Shown here: in pieces, positions 46,096 through 58,262 of the stretch
Numbering within the stretch: the first letter of the stretch is position 1
Layout of the letters: each line of letters starts with the position of its first letter
From: Malania oleifera
Taxonomy: Eukaryota > Streptophyta > Magnoliopsida > Santalales > Ximeniaceae
Length of the DNA: 64,000 nucleotides
Direction: 5' to 3'
NCBI RefSeq assembly: GCF_029873635.1
Contig: NC_080423.1
Coordinates: 94,955,191 to 95,019,190 of the forward strand
Notes under the pieces: generated by a model
What the model was told of the DNA's origin: nothing
Database searches by the model: none
The model's input: the letters and a program-made list of their open reading frames with translations, nothing else
Position numbers and translations under genes: made by a program

Positions 46096-46111
46096 ATGGT
46101 ATATTTGCATT

Positions 46112-46712
46112 ATAAATCAATCAATCAAATCCTAAGAATTTTCTTCGCATCCTATGGGAGTTTTCCTAAAATATCAAAATATATTAAGAAGGAAAAAACC
46201 CGCAAGTCCCTATAACGAACTCTATTTTGTACAAGTTGCATGAACTTGGAAGAGAGAGAGAGAAATTTTACTCTAAATATTTTTTTTAAAAAATTACATG
46301 GGTGAGCACCAACTTGATCTAAAAGTTTAAGCATATTAGGTCTTGGGTCCAATCATGTATATAAGCACCAATTATCCACTCAATTTTTCCAATGCGGGAC
46401 AAACTCACAAGTGGAATTCTTAATAATCTCCCCCTCACTTGTGATTTCCAACTGTTACCCCCTTGAACTGATATTATCTCCCTTATAGGAGTATGCCCAA
46501 TTTTTCAACAGTTGCTCAAGTGGACCTTACCATTGCACCTTATGTATCTCGGATTGCATTCCACGTGCCTTCAAATCAATCCTACTTCTCACGTCTTGAC
46601 CCTATTCGGATCCATCTTAATTTTAAGCCTAGATGATTCTTATTGACCTCGATCACACACTTGGTCCTCTAACGTTTAACACGTTAGAAGAATTAACTTT
46701 ACGCTTCGACGA
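46112..46712 (-). repeat. Repeat copy 2, uninterrupted (empty site for the LINE)
   Basis: Contains, without interruption, the sequence that the LINE splits in copy 1: aaattacatgggtgagcaccaacttgatctaaaag around 46297-46330. It extends from cctaagaattttcttcgc to acgcttcgac. The short open frame on the minus strand has no domain. Confidence 0.85.
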
Positions 46713-47789
46713 GCATTATGATATGGTCAAAGGTTCGATTCACGTGAAGTTCATCCTTTTCGCAAGACAAGATCACATTAGCATGGTTATGTGCTAATAC
46801 AGAAATATGTACATAAATTTGACGAGCGAAACTAACCTATTTGTTTGAAAACTTGACATAATAAGTTTAAAATAATGAGTTTTCCTTACCTAATTTATGG
46901 ATGTGAACGTAATTAATTAATTATTAACAAGGAGGTCAAATTGGAACATGGCCGGTTTGATGTTGGGGAACCAGCATACCCTTTAGACCTTAGATTAGGG
47001 TATTTGGTTGCTACAAAGAAAGAAAGAAAAATTATATATAGCTGAATCTTTTTCTTGGTACACATAATATTGCATGTTATATTATATTTGTAATTTGATA
47101 AGGCCGTGTTTTCCTAAACGAACATTGAAATTTTGAATTTTTGTGCTCGCCTATTAGTCTTTGTTTCATTAAAAAAAAAAAATTGGCATTTTATGGGTTT
47201 ATTTCTAGAATATCAGACTATTATGATTGATTGATTTATCAACGTGATTTGATCAATTCTACATTTTTGTTTTATTCAAATTTATCAAACCCTAAGAATG
47301 AGAAGACCCCAAATCACAAACCCTTGTGGTCCTTCAATTTCCACCGCTAGAGGCGGCCACATACAACAGCCAGCCCACATGAAGTTAAAATAGAGTTCAA
47401 ATAAGAGAGACTAAAGAGAGAGAGATGGTGGAAAGTAGATTAGAGAGAGAGAGAGAGAGATGGTGAAAGGGTTTACATTGGGCTAGCTCCAGTGAAGCCA
47501 AACTCATACCTGTGCAGAAGATTTCCATGATGTTGATTTTTTTTGTTTTTGTGTTAAATATGATAACGATATTTGAACTGCTTCCAGTGGGTGGGCAGAG
47601 GTGGATATTCCAAATTACGAAGTAGAGATTTGAATTTGATGGTACATTACAGTGAGCATGCAATTGAAATTTTAAATTTATAATTGTGAACTTTCCACCC
47701 TAAGAGTTAATGATTTGGAGACTAATTAGTTTTGTAATGTCATCTATAAAATTGTCTTCTAAACTCTAGCTAATAGCCTAATCATTACT
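46713..47789. other. Intergenic, no gene seen
   Basis: AT-rich, with short GA tracts at about 47402-47462. Open frames are low-complexity. Confidence 0.5.
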
Positions 47790-48895
47790 TTTGAGGAGGT
47801 GATTTCCAAAGACGAGAGTAGTTTTATTAAAGATAGACTTATTTTGTATAATACCCGTATCGCCCAAGAAATCGCATGCTTCCTAAAGAATAAAGGAAAA
47901 ATAAAGAGGAAAAATATGGAAGTCTTATTTGGCTTCCTTCCTCTAGGTATGCCCAGAGTTTCTGTACATATCCATTTGATCAATATAATTTATCATTTAT
48001 TGATAAAAATAAAAATAAAAAAAATAAAGAGGAGTGAGATTGCAAAGCTTATGATAGTAATGGGCTGCAATCACAAGAATTATGAAGAAATTAGGATTTT
48101 TGGTTAAATAGATTAATTAGATTTGACAGTATGTTTCTAATTCAGAAGCCTTTTTCACTGGTAAAGGTATTAAGCAGGGGGTTCATTCTCCTCCCTATTT
48201 TTTATCCTCTATATGCGAATTTTTTCTGCTTTCTTAAGGGTGTGTTTGGATTAAAGGATTTACTTAGGAAAAGGAAAGAAAAGAAAAGAAGGAAACTCAT
48301 TTTCCATTATATTTTCCTTCTATTGTTTTCCTTCATAACCAAATATTAGAAAGGTTTAATGTTTTAAAAGGGGCCCCTTATGAAAAGTTTGGAGAGTTCT
48401 TACTAATCCCTTCATCCATTCTGCGAGCTAAGCGTCCATCCTCAAGCTTCTTTCCCACCCCCACCCCACCATTAGAAGGTTGTCTGCTTCTTATTTGTGA
48501 GATGTGGTTTCCAATTGAGAACCTATTTATCTTTTTGGTCGAAAAGTCGTGCTCGCATCACTCCTCATATGTTGAGCTCTGGGCGATTGGTTTTGGTTTA
48601 TCCCTTAGTTGGAAGGATTTGTAGGTTGTTTCGAATGCCAAAGAGATTATTCAGGCCTTGTGGACTAAGGAAACTCATGACTCGAAATTGGGTACTGTGT
48701 TTTGTGATGTTCTGGACAAGTGTGGTTCTTGTAATTTCATTTTTGCTAGAAAAGGGTTGAATGGGCTTGCCCATCATATCGTTCGGGTACCTAAGCACAG
48801 CGAGGAGGCGGTCTATCTTGTTACTGCTATTGGATTAATTCCTTGTGGTAACTCTTTGAGGCCCTCGTCTGTGGATGAAGGGATATTTAAATGAA
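47790..48895 (+). pseudogene. Decayed LINE fragment (RT and RNase H pieces)
   Basis: Plus strand. 47799-47930 encodes ESSFIKDRLILYNTRIAQEIACFLKNKGK, the RT segment usually read as FI.GRLI.DN..IA.E. 48165-48200 reads GKGIKQG, the start of the next RT block. 48540-48894 encodes the RNase H end (ELWAIGFGLSLSWK, NAKEIIQALWTKE, CNFIFARKGLNGLAHH). Large parts between are missing and a purine-rich stretch (48240-48345) separates the pieces. One RNase H acidic position reads SNAKEI where Asp is expected. Confidence 0.75.
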
Positions 48896-49655
48896 TTTCT
48901 TATATTTTTATTAAAAAAAAATTACAACTTTTTGTGAATTTAAACAAAATGTAATATAAAATTTGTACTAACTTTCACTTATATTCACATGAGTTAAAAA
49001 AAAAAAAAATGCATATTTCAAGATAACAGCTAATTATTGACTTCTTAATAAATCCTAAAAGAATTTTAATTCTACTAATAAGTAGGAGTTAATTCATGCA
49101 TAAATTCCTTTATTTTTTAAGATAACTTAAAGAATCGATGGTTAAATTTTTTTCCCATAGATGTTTAGATAAAAGTGGCCTTTCGTTTCATGCTTCAACT
49201 TTACACACTAAAATAGCTTTTAATTTAAATTACTCATTCCTTAAATGGCCCTAACTCATTTATTACATCCTACTTAATGGACTTAAAACAATTTTAAGAG
49301 TTACTTCAACACGAAGGAAATTAGAAAGTAACCAAATTAATGGAATAGCTTAATGTTTGATTTCAAAATGCCATCTATTAAATGACATTTTAACAATTCC
49401 AAAAAAAAAAAAAATCTCATAGCCGATAAGAAAAGAAAGTATACACTCGAGGAGTCCAATCAAGCCATTTGAATAGATGGGGCTCAGCCCAACCATGATT
49501 CAGAAACATGAGGAAATTATATTGCAGACTTGTCCCTCCATTTGTTCTCAAACATGAGGGTGCAGAAATTGCAACCAAACCCACTAGTTTTAAAAGAGAA
49601 ATTCTTGAACGTGTAAAGTGCAGCAGACCAACAGTACACGAGTGTATGGCATAGC

Positions 49656-49657
<2 letters not shown>
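48896..49657. other. Intergenic, downstream of PECT1
   Basis: AT-rich DNA without recognisable coding sequence. Confidence 0.5.

Positions 49658-49706
<49 letters not shown>
49658..49706. repeat. (GA)n microsatellite, 49 bp
   Basis: Uninterrupted GA tract, 0.5 kb downstream of the PECT1 stop codon; a (CT)n tract lies inside the last PECT1 intron at 50349-50374. Confidence 0.95.
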
Positions 49707-49709
<3 letters not shown>

Positions 49710-50194
49710 AAAATAAATAAAGTTCCCTCACCCAAAAAAAAATGTCAATACAGCAACTCTACTTACCCCTTCTAAAAAAGAGGGAACAAAATAAAAATAA
49801 ACTGCATAGCAAATGGTTAAAACAGCTAAGCAGAGTCAAAAAAAAAAAATGCAGCATTTGAAGATAAAATACACTCTACAGACGATGCGAGAATCGCTGT
49901 ATCATCTCCCCAAAGAGGCTTTCCACAAGGCTCTGCTACTGCTCTTGAATCCAAATGAAGTGATCTAAAAAAGAATTGTAAGCCGGGAAAATTTGCATAG
50001 CAGGCTAGGTTAACAACCACTTATCTTTTAACCAACGTTGATTCTTGTGATCAATCACCCTTTATAACGAGTCACCTGAGATTTACCAAAACGAAAAAAC
50101 AAAAAAAAAACCAAAAACAAAAACATTCCTCTCCCCCAAAATAACTAAAGAGCATTCACCGGTTAGTAATTCTCCTGCGCTAGATCATTGCAAA

Positions 50195-53100
50195 TCAATC
50201 ACCAGACACAAAAGTCTTATCTTCGTAATACCTCCTTTCACTTTCTGACTTCTTCTCGTTCCGTTTCTGCAGAAAAAGCAGCAATTGATTAGCTATGAAC
50301 CAAAACACCAAAGTATCAAACTGATGGGCAAGTCAAAGCCTTTTAGTATCTCTCTCTCTCTCTCTCTCTCTCTCAAACTGGAAATTCTCATGACAACTTA
50401 TATGATGGAGCAGATTTTTGTCATTCAGCTCACTTTATTACAAAAGACTAAGAGAGAATCTCTCTTTCCTAAAATCTGATAGACATGATAATAGAGGCTT
50501 ATTGTGAGACACAATCTTCCTAACCATCATGGAGACTCATGAGAAATAAAGGCAAATTTTGGAAGCAGTGGAACCTGATATGCTTCATGATTAGATACAA
50601 TCCTCCTAATAATCGTGGTAGTAGTGATTTCCAAAGGGCTGTCCAACAATTTGAAGATACCCATACTAATTGGGATAGCATAGGGGTTGGTCTTTCCCTG
50701 TAAGATGAACAATATGTCAGGAAGCATCAAAGGAATCTTAGCACCTCAACAGTTGGTCAATAATTCAATAATATCCGAGTATCATCTGAATTAGTCTTGC
50801 AATTACCATCTGAAAATCACTATTCTCTGCTACCGTTCCATGGACAACCAATGAGATGTTAAATGTTGTGATCTGATGCAACAAAAATGTCAGTAAAGTT
50901 ACAAGGTAAAGCAGGAGGTTAATTCAAATGCACATCATAATGTTGCTGAGTACAAGCAACAGTAGTGGTAGTAACAATAATAATAACAATGATAATAATA
51001 ATAATAACAATAATAATAATAGTAAGCAACTCGACCAAACAATCAAACCCAGCAAAAATCTAACACAAGATAGCAGGGCAGGTACATGCTACACTCAATT
51101 CACTCAAACCATAAACAAGTAATTTAAAGATTTTAAAGTCATCTTACAACTATTTCCATATTAATAGAAAATTTCCTACATAGGATTGACTATATGACTC
51201 ATTTTCTGCTTATGCTTGATATAAGACAAATCCACCAAAAGTTAGAGGGCTGTCAAATCCTTTTTCCTACCTCAATCCAAGTCTTTTAAGGTCTACCCAT
51301 CCCCCTCACACAGCCTCTGAACTCAAATCAGATCACAGTTATCTAGTATACATTGCAAATGCCTAAACCATCTCGAATGTCCCTTCCAGCCTTCCTCACA
51401 TAGATAAGCATTACTCCTAATTTACTATTTTTTTGGGAAAAGAGATAATTCATTAAAGGGCACCAAGGGGGCCCCAACCATTTACGAAAGAAGAACCAAA
51501 AGAAAACATATTGCACATGATGCAAAATTTCTAAAAATAACACTAGCAAAGGTGACTAACATGTACAGTCACTAAAACAGCTAACTAGAGTAGTAAGCCG
51601 TCCATCTTTGATAAATGTAAGAGACATAGCTGATAATTCAAAAGCTCTTCTATTTCTTTCCCTCCAAGCAATACAAAAAACAGTGAGGTCAGTTGGAGTC
51701 CACACTGCGCCTGGGCTACACGACGGAGGTAGCCCACCTTCCATCCTACATCCATTTTCATCCTTCGCATATTGGTCCTAAACTTTTGTGCTAGGGTGTC
51801 TTCTGATTACGCGTCAAAACTGCGTAATTGGGCAACTTAACCCGAACTTTACGGTTTATATTTTTAATTAAATTTCTAAAATTGTCCAATATTTTAATAA
51901 AGTGCCAAAATTATCATTCTTGAACTTTATTACACTATTTATGAAGTTTTGGTAATTTTTTGTTGCAGGAAAATTCCCGGGAACCAAAACCGACACCTGT
52001 TCGTATTTCATGCATAACTTTTCCGTCTGAACTCCGATCGAGACGATTCAAATTTCTGAAGAAAGAGGAAAGGATTATTTACAACTTTCGTGTTTTGAGT
52101 TTTATGAGATACGGGCTCCAGAAGAGTCAGATTTGCGATGAACAGAGAATGAAAAAAATTAAGAAAATATAACAATACGGGTCAACCCTTTCTGAACGGG
52201 TCGGGTCGTGGCTTCACGGATCCTAGGGCACCCAATTTCCCCTTTTTATTCCTCTGTTTCTTCCCCACACACAGCAGCCCACGAGGGCTCCCCCTCTCCC
52301 TTCTCTTCTTCCTTTCCCTTCTTTCTTTTATTTCTTTCATGTTTTTGTTCTTCTTCTTTTTCAATCTTTCCTTCTCTCTGCATCTCAGTTATTTCTTTCC
52401 TTCACCTTATCTTCCTCTACTTTTCTTCTTTCTCTAACCTCTCTGTTTTTCAGCCTCTCTCTCACTCAGCTTCCTCTTCCCTCTGCAACTCCCCGCAACA
52501 AACACCATTACAGCCGCAGCAGCTTCACGGCACAGCAGCAATACCAGCCGAGCACTCTGCTGCTGCCATAGCAGCAACCCCATACCAGCACCCATAGCAG
52601 CAGCCCCATACCAGCACCCACAGCAGCAGCCCGTGCACCAGCTTCCCCTGCTCCAGCTCTCCTCCAGCAGAGTAGCAACACAGCAGCTCCAAACTCACAC
52701 ACAGCAGCTGCATCTGCTGCCATGGCTGCCCCTCTCTCTCTCTCTTTCTTCTTTATTCTTTTCTTTTCTTTCTTTTGTTTTCAATTGCAACAATATATTT
52801 CTTCTCTCCTTTAGTTGTTTGTTAGAATTTTGAAAGATTGTTTGAATGGGTGTTAAGTTATTTTAATTTTTTTAGTGGAGTTAATCTTGTATTTTATGTT
52901 TTTTAATTAATGTTATTATTAGATTGGATGGATTTAATTTAACTCCTTTTATTTATTTATCATTCCTTTAGTTCCTTTTATTTATGTTTTTATTGTGTTT
53001 TATTTTCATTTAAGTCAATTGATAGTTAAACTTTGTTTCGAGTTCTTGGTTCGTAATAAAAGTTCAGTTTTTAGTCTGCATTTAAATTGTGATTTTGGTT

Positions 53101-53743
53101 CGTAATTTTTAGTTCATGTTAAAGATTTGATTTTTATTCCGCGCGTGTGTATGTTTGATTGAGTTTCCATTCCTGCGTGTTATAATTCCTTATTCAAAGT
53201 TGTCATCTTTAATTAAGCGTGTTTCAGTGTTTCCTTAAGTAGACTAGGATTTCCGTTATTGTTATTTAATTTAGTGCGTGCTAGTTTTAGGACTTTAATT
53301 TGCGTGTGTATTTAATTTGTTAAATTAGGTCTCCACAATTTTGAAAATCCCGAATCTGAACTGAGTTCAGTACCTTTTTAATTTCGATTGGAAGAACGTA
53401 AAATTTGAGATTAAAACGCATTCCCTGAGGAGACGATCTAGCCCTTGGGCTTAATATTACACGACAGAACTCCTATACTTGGGATAGCTTCCGAGCTGCT
53501 CATTTTTCGAGTGAGTCATCTTCTAGGAACAATTCAAAAAATAGTGAGGGACCAGAGTTGAGGCCTTTTTCTTTCTTTACTTGGCCAAATGCCTCTCCAG
53601 GCCCAAATCTCATGTTCCACTGTCATGGCAATAACCCATAACTGGCTCACCCGTTCAGTGCCAAGATTCTGTAGATCTCTAGTCCAAGAGCAGTGAAGGA
53701 ATATATGATCAACAGATTCAGCATCTACTTCAATCCCCCACCG

Positions 53744-53818
<75 letters not shown>

Positions 53819-55967
53819 AAAAAAAAAAACAAAGGAAAAAAAGAAAACGAAGTTAGCTAAAGATATCCCCCAACAGGAAGAATATTTTCCACAAGCCATC
53901 TTTGCAAGGCATTAGAGATCTCCATATGAAATTGCTTCTGATTTCAGAAAGTTTATTCAGCTTTCTGTAGAATGAGCTGAAAAGCTGCCATTTTTGTCAA
54001 GGGGACCACTTGGACGCCATTTGAGGCAATTCAACGGAATTCTAAGCAGCCAAAATTTTATGCAGTCAAGTTCCCCATCACGGGCATTCTGACAAAAAGA
54101 AAACACCCAGATAATGTCTGGAAGTTCATATTGTACTTACCACTGCAACTTTCTCACAGGCCAACTAAAAATGTTAGGAAAATAGTGCTGAGTAGAGTAG
54201 AGTAAGCCAGCAGGCCCTGCACCATTTGTCAGTGCCAAATGAAATAAAATCCCATTTCCCCTCATCAAAGTGGATAAAAGAGAAAAGGACTTTCAATCGT
54301 CCATCCTTGTGATCAAAGCCATATTTTGAAGCAATGATCTTTCTCCGATAAGGATTTTTTCATTCGTGAATCTCCAAAGCCATTTTCTGAGGAGGATTTT
54401 GTTGAACATTCAGACATTTGAGACCTAGGCCAACCAGTTTGAATAGGTTGCTTGACAACCCCACATTTAATTGAGTGATACCTTGAACTCCTCACTCATG
54501 TTCCCCAAAGGATCTTTGTGAATATCTTCTAATCTTTTAGCCACCAGGCATGGATAAGGAATAGGGTCATACATTATACCAGGATTTAAGAGAATACTCT
54601 TGATTATGGTCTACCTCCTTTTGAAAGAGCATTTTGCTTTCAACCAGTTTTATCTCATATCTCCCAATGATGGGTACAGGAGCCCTAAATGATTCAAAGG
54701 AAAGGTCTCCAACTTGCTGCCCAAAATAACCAAATACAAAGGTGTCATATTGTCTCATCACCAATGGGGATAAGCTCATTTTTCCCAGCTGACCTTCAAT
54801 CCTGAAATTTTCGTTCAAACAGGGATACATCACTTGGGAAATTATTGAGTTTTCTGCCTCGCAAAATATTATGGTCTGCAAATAGGAGAAGAAATACTAC
54901 TCCCATTTCCCAACTGTTTCTTCCAACACTAAGGCCCCTAAAGAAGATCTCTGTGGCTTTCAGCAGCAGAAGGCTCAAAATGCCGATTACCATAATAAAT
55001 ACCAAAGGAGAAGGGAATCACCTTGTCACAAGCACCTGGAAGAGTGGAAGAACCCGAAGGGCAGCCATTAATGAGAATGGGAAGGTGGTGATGCATTTCT
55101 CAATCTATGTGCACCAGAAGTCCCCAAAAAAGCCATTTTTTTAAGGATGTAGGGAAGAAACTCAACAGAAACCAAAGGCCCTTTCAAAGTCAAGCTTACA
55201 AACCCCTCTTCTACTCACCTTAGAACTGGAATCAGCAATTTCAGCAGTGATGAAAACTGCATTACTCCTAATTTTCTATGGATATTTTTATTTCATTTCT
55301 TATTTAATAATTAATACACTCATTCGTCTTAACATTTTCATTTTAAAAACTTAATATTCTAATCCATATAACATAACTGGACTAAAAAAATTTAAAAGAT
55401 GGCACATTAATAAAGTTAACGAAAAATGACACCATTCTACAGTGCTTGTGGTTAAAATTCTACTAAACAAACTCCAGCTCCTCAACAAACTAAATTCTTG
55501 CCAAAAAACAAATCATGAAAGTAGCAGTCAAATGGAAATTGTTTATTTTTCCCCAAGGGTAAAAATAATAAATAATTTTAAAAATAAAACCACATATGCT
55601 TATTGCATTTGAATTTCAATGGTGTATGTGCACCAACAAGCTTTTCATGCCACCTAAAAATGGCTCCCATTGTTATGTGACGTCCTAGGTGTATTGATAA
55701 TATTGACAACATTCATGTCTATCCATTTACATTTTGGGATATCAACAAATCTGCTTACATTGACATCTAGAACCTTGATCAGAAGTACAAAATAGCAACA
55801 TGAAAGCATAAATCAATTACAAAAAAAAAAATTACCCAACCTACTCACCGTGTCTTTAGACACTTCCCATGGAGCACCAATTATCACCTCATCTACATAA
55901 CGGCAAGCCAAACGCTTAAAGCTTCTTTCATGAAGATTCATGATAGGGCGATGTGCTCCTCTATTCA
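50195..55967 (-). CDS. PECT1: Ethanolamine-phosphate cytidylyltransferase, last four exons
   Basis: Makes CDP-ethanolamine from CTP and phosphoethanolamine (EC 2.7.7.14), the rate-setting step of phosphatidylethanolamine synthesis; the plant enzyme sits on the outer mitochondrial membrane. Exons on the minus strand, all with GT/AG: 55967-55849 ([35 protein letters not shown], second cytidylyltransferase domain); 50872-50807 (ITTFNISLVVHGTVAENSDF); 50697-50575 (GKTNPYAIPISMGIFKLLDS and IIRRIVSNHEAYQ); 50266-50195 (KRNEKKSESERRYYED, ending FVSGD and TGA). Together about 126 of roughly 420 residues. Exons for the N-terminal domain and linker were not found and should lie beyond 64000. The 4,976-bp intron holds LINE and LTR-like insertions. 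The first exon here has a 2-bp loss and compensating homopolymer indels, probably sequence errors. Confidence 0.93.
51340..51785 (-). pseudogene. LINE 3' fragment in the PECT1 intron
   Basis: Minus-strand pieces such as FCIAWRERNRRAFE and CFLLVLLS resemble the C-terminal part of plant LINE ORF2 (W.ERN.R.FE motif). Probably the downstream end of the same LINE whose RT lies at 53560-55230, separated by the insertion at about 51786-53540. Confidence 0.6.
51786..53540 (+). mobile_element. LTR-like insertion in the PECT1 intron, about 1.75 kb
   Basis: Non-coding. It contains pyrimidine-rich tracts (52245-52500), a CAG/CAGC-rich stretch (52495-52720), long T-rich DNA, and a 3' part (53335-53520) with cattccctgaggagacgatc, attacacgacagaactcc and tatacttgggata, which resembles the 3' part of plant gypsy-type LTRs. 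It separates two parts of one LINE. Exact ends and a target duplication were not resolved. The open frames over the CAGC stretch on both strands (52208-52833) are low-complexity. Confidence 0.45.
53560..55230 (-). pseudogene. LINE reverse-transcriptase fragment in the PECT1 intron
   Basis: Minus strand from about 55230: VCKLDFERAFG (RT block around the first catalytic Asp), PLVFIMVIGILSLLL, then SVGRNSWEMGV, then LLFAD with the second Asp of the catalytic pair lost to an indel, then NFRIEGQLGKMSLSPLV. Further down are RLEDIHKRFLWG and KCGVVKQPIQTG (54495-54400). Many frameshifts. A parallel copy lies at about 59870-61590. Confidence 0.75.
53744..53813. repeat. Poly-C run of 70 bases
   Basis: 70 consecutive C followed by T and about 16 A. 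In the parallel copy the same place (about 60075-60170) holds a GC-rich scramble, suggesting that the true sequence is a C homopolymer of unknown length that was read poorly. Confidence 0.9.
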
Positions 55968-58162
55968 CTGCAAAGGCATTGTAAGAAGGATTTAGATATT
56001 TAACTTCAATTTCTCTAACAACTGAACGGAAATTAAAATTCAAACAATATTCTATACCAACGTAATTGGTTTCAAGCTCCCAAGACAAACAATTCGTGCA
56101 TGAGGAGAAATCTGACTTATTGGTTACTTTTTAAAATAGAAAATAACTTACCACACACCACCAAGGGGGAGATATAGAGCGAGAGAGCGAGGCCAAAAAA
56201 CACATGTCCAGAAAAAGAAAGAAAAACACATCCCAAGAAAATCTCAATGTTAGCCATCCATCACCACTATAGATTCTTTTAATTTACTCCATTTTGAAAG
56301 CAGTGGACGGAACACGACTGCAGAGACAAGAAATTGACAGCAACTGCTTCGTTGAATAACTTTGATTTTGTGCAGTATCTGGCAGAACTGCAGAAGATTT
56401 ACTGTACAATCCTTCATGCTATGGATGCTTAGAACATTTGTCTTCCATGCTTATGAAGGTGATACATATTTCCTTTTTGATCTGATTTTGTCTTTGACAT
56501 TACCCAATTATATGGAAGACGAATGGTCAGAACATTGGAGCAGAATGCCTTGCCCAATTTTTTGACAATTTGGAAGAGAAATAAAGAAACTAGTGAAGAG
56601 ACAACCTTTGTTAGGTTGATGACTTAGTGACCATAAAAGTGAACCTGTCAAGGAGGATGTGATAAACAAGGTGAATCTAGTTATGAGGATTCCTTGGCTT
56701 TGAACTTTTTCCGTTGGTTTTCCCTTTTTGTGTGCATATATTCAAGCAAATACAAGCCCTAAGAGTTTTTTTCATATTTTAGTACAACCTGATTATTGAT
56801 CAAGAATCAGGAGAATGGTGAAGAGGTCCACAGCCCTGATTTATATAGAACCAGTCCTTCCTAGGACGCCTAAGATGCCCATTATGTACTCCAAGGGGAT
56901 ATCACCCCATGACAAGGAAGTAAACAACTATCAGTACGACAGGAAACAAAAAAACTAATGAGTTAACACAAACTATCAGCTAATCCATATGTATTTCACA
57001 ATATGAGCAATTATATCCAAGAGTTTTAAAACAATGCTATCCAATTCCCTTTTTATCTTTTATAATGAAAATTTCATTCCTTTGAAAGCTCTAGCATCCC
57101 GCAGCCTCCATCCCAGAACAAAGACTGGTAATGGGCATCCAATAAAATCCTTCTCTTTGTCCCTGCATCGTGAGCCCCTAAAGTAGCATTATGACCCCAC
57201 CATGCCAGCCACCACCCCATGCATTCCTACTGAAGTACAAAACCAACCTTCCCAACTCCTCAGTCAAAAATGATGTAACAGATATATTCCTTTTTTGTGC
57301 TGCATTTTTTATTTACTTATTCCAACCCCAGAGTTAGATTCATTATTTCCCCCTAACTAGTGTATTCGTTGTATTTTTTTAACCTCCTCTTCCTCTTGCA
57401 ATTGAAGATGTGGCCTTCAAAGGAACTTAAAGTTATAACACTTTTGGCAAATCAACATACTTTTCAAGTGGGGCGGTTCCATAATACTTAACCTCAGATC
57501 TCTTGCAATCAAAAACATCCCTCGCCACACCATCAAACCATCCAAGCAAAAAGTGCACTGTTTGAAATATTCTAAAAAAACCACTATCAAATCTAACCTC
57601 CGACTGTAACTAAATAAAAATACATAACATTTCCACTGTTAGCTACTAGAGTTCAGCTTCATCTCTCACATTTTATAGACAATTCACAGTTGATCATTTA
57701 AAAGAGGGAGAGGCTAAAAGCATTGACCTGGAAGGTTCCGAACTCTTCAGAACTATGCCAGGGTCCACCCCATCCATTGTGGTAATATGTAACTTCTTCA
57801 ATGACGAGGCCCGTTCAATCGAACTCATCTATCATTTTCAACCTAGACAGACTCAGATATGGGAACATGGTCAATTTTTTCATAACAGTAAAGGGAAAAA
57901 ACATTTGTCTGACATCAATTGGATGCAAGACAAAGTTGCTCTAATTGGTTTAAATCGGAACATTGAGGGAATACTTCAAGCCTCGAAGATTGCCACCGTG
58001 AATTGATTAGTTGTCCTTGTCAAGGAAGTTGGCAATAATTATTCAAGCAAAGAGAAAATTGTTAGAAAAGACATTATAAAAAAATAATTTTTTAAAAAAA
58101 CCATAAGATTCTAAGAATGAACTATAGACAGTACCCGAAGCGGGGGAGGGAAGAGGAGAGGA
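55968..58162. other. PECT1 intron sequence up to the gap, no exon seen
   Basis: No match to the upstream PECT1 sequence (the FDLFHAGHVE or GDFLLVG regions) was found on the minus strand. The plus-strand open frame at 57755-58006 (83 residues) and that at 56362-56565 have no recognisable domain. The part 55968-57648 is repeated at 62339-64000. Confidence 0.5.
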
Positions 58163-58262
58163 NNNNNNNNNNNNNNNNNNNNNNNNNNNNNNNNNNNNNN
58201 NNNNNNNNNNNNNNNNNNNNNNNNNNNNNNNNNNNNNNNNNNNNNNNNNNNNNNNNNNNNNN
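58163..58262. other. Assembly gap, exactly 100 N
   Basis: A fixed-size run of 100 N, the usual placeholder for a scaffold gap of unknown length. Sequence on either side of it is irregular and GC-rich. Confidence 0.99.

Noticed and set aside
52208-52833. Ala/Gln/Ser-rich frames on both strands over a CAGC-rich stretch
   Set aside because: Low-complexity composition opens all frames; the segment lies in an LTR-like insertion and changes frame in the second copy.
57755-58006. 83-residue plus-strand frame near the gap
   Set aside because: No recognisable domain; it corresponds to sequence beyond the window in the second copy, so conservation could not be checked.
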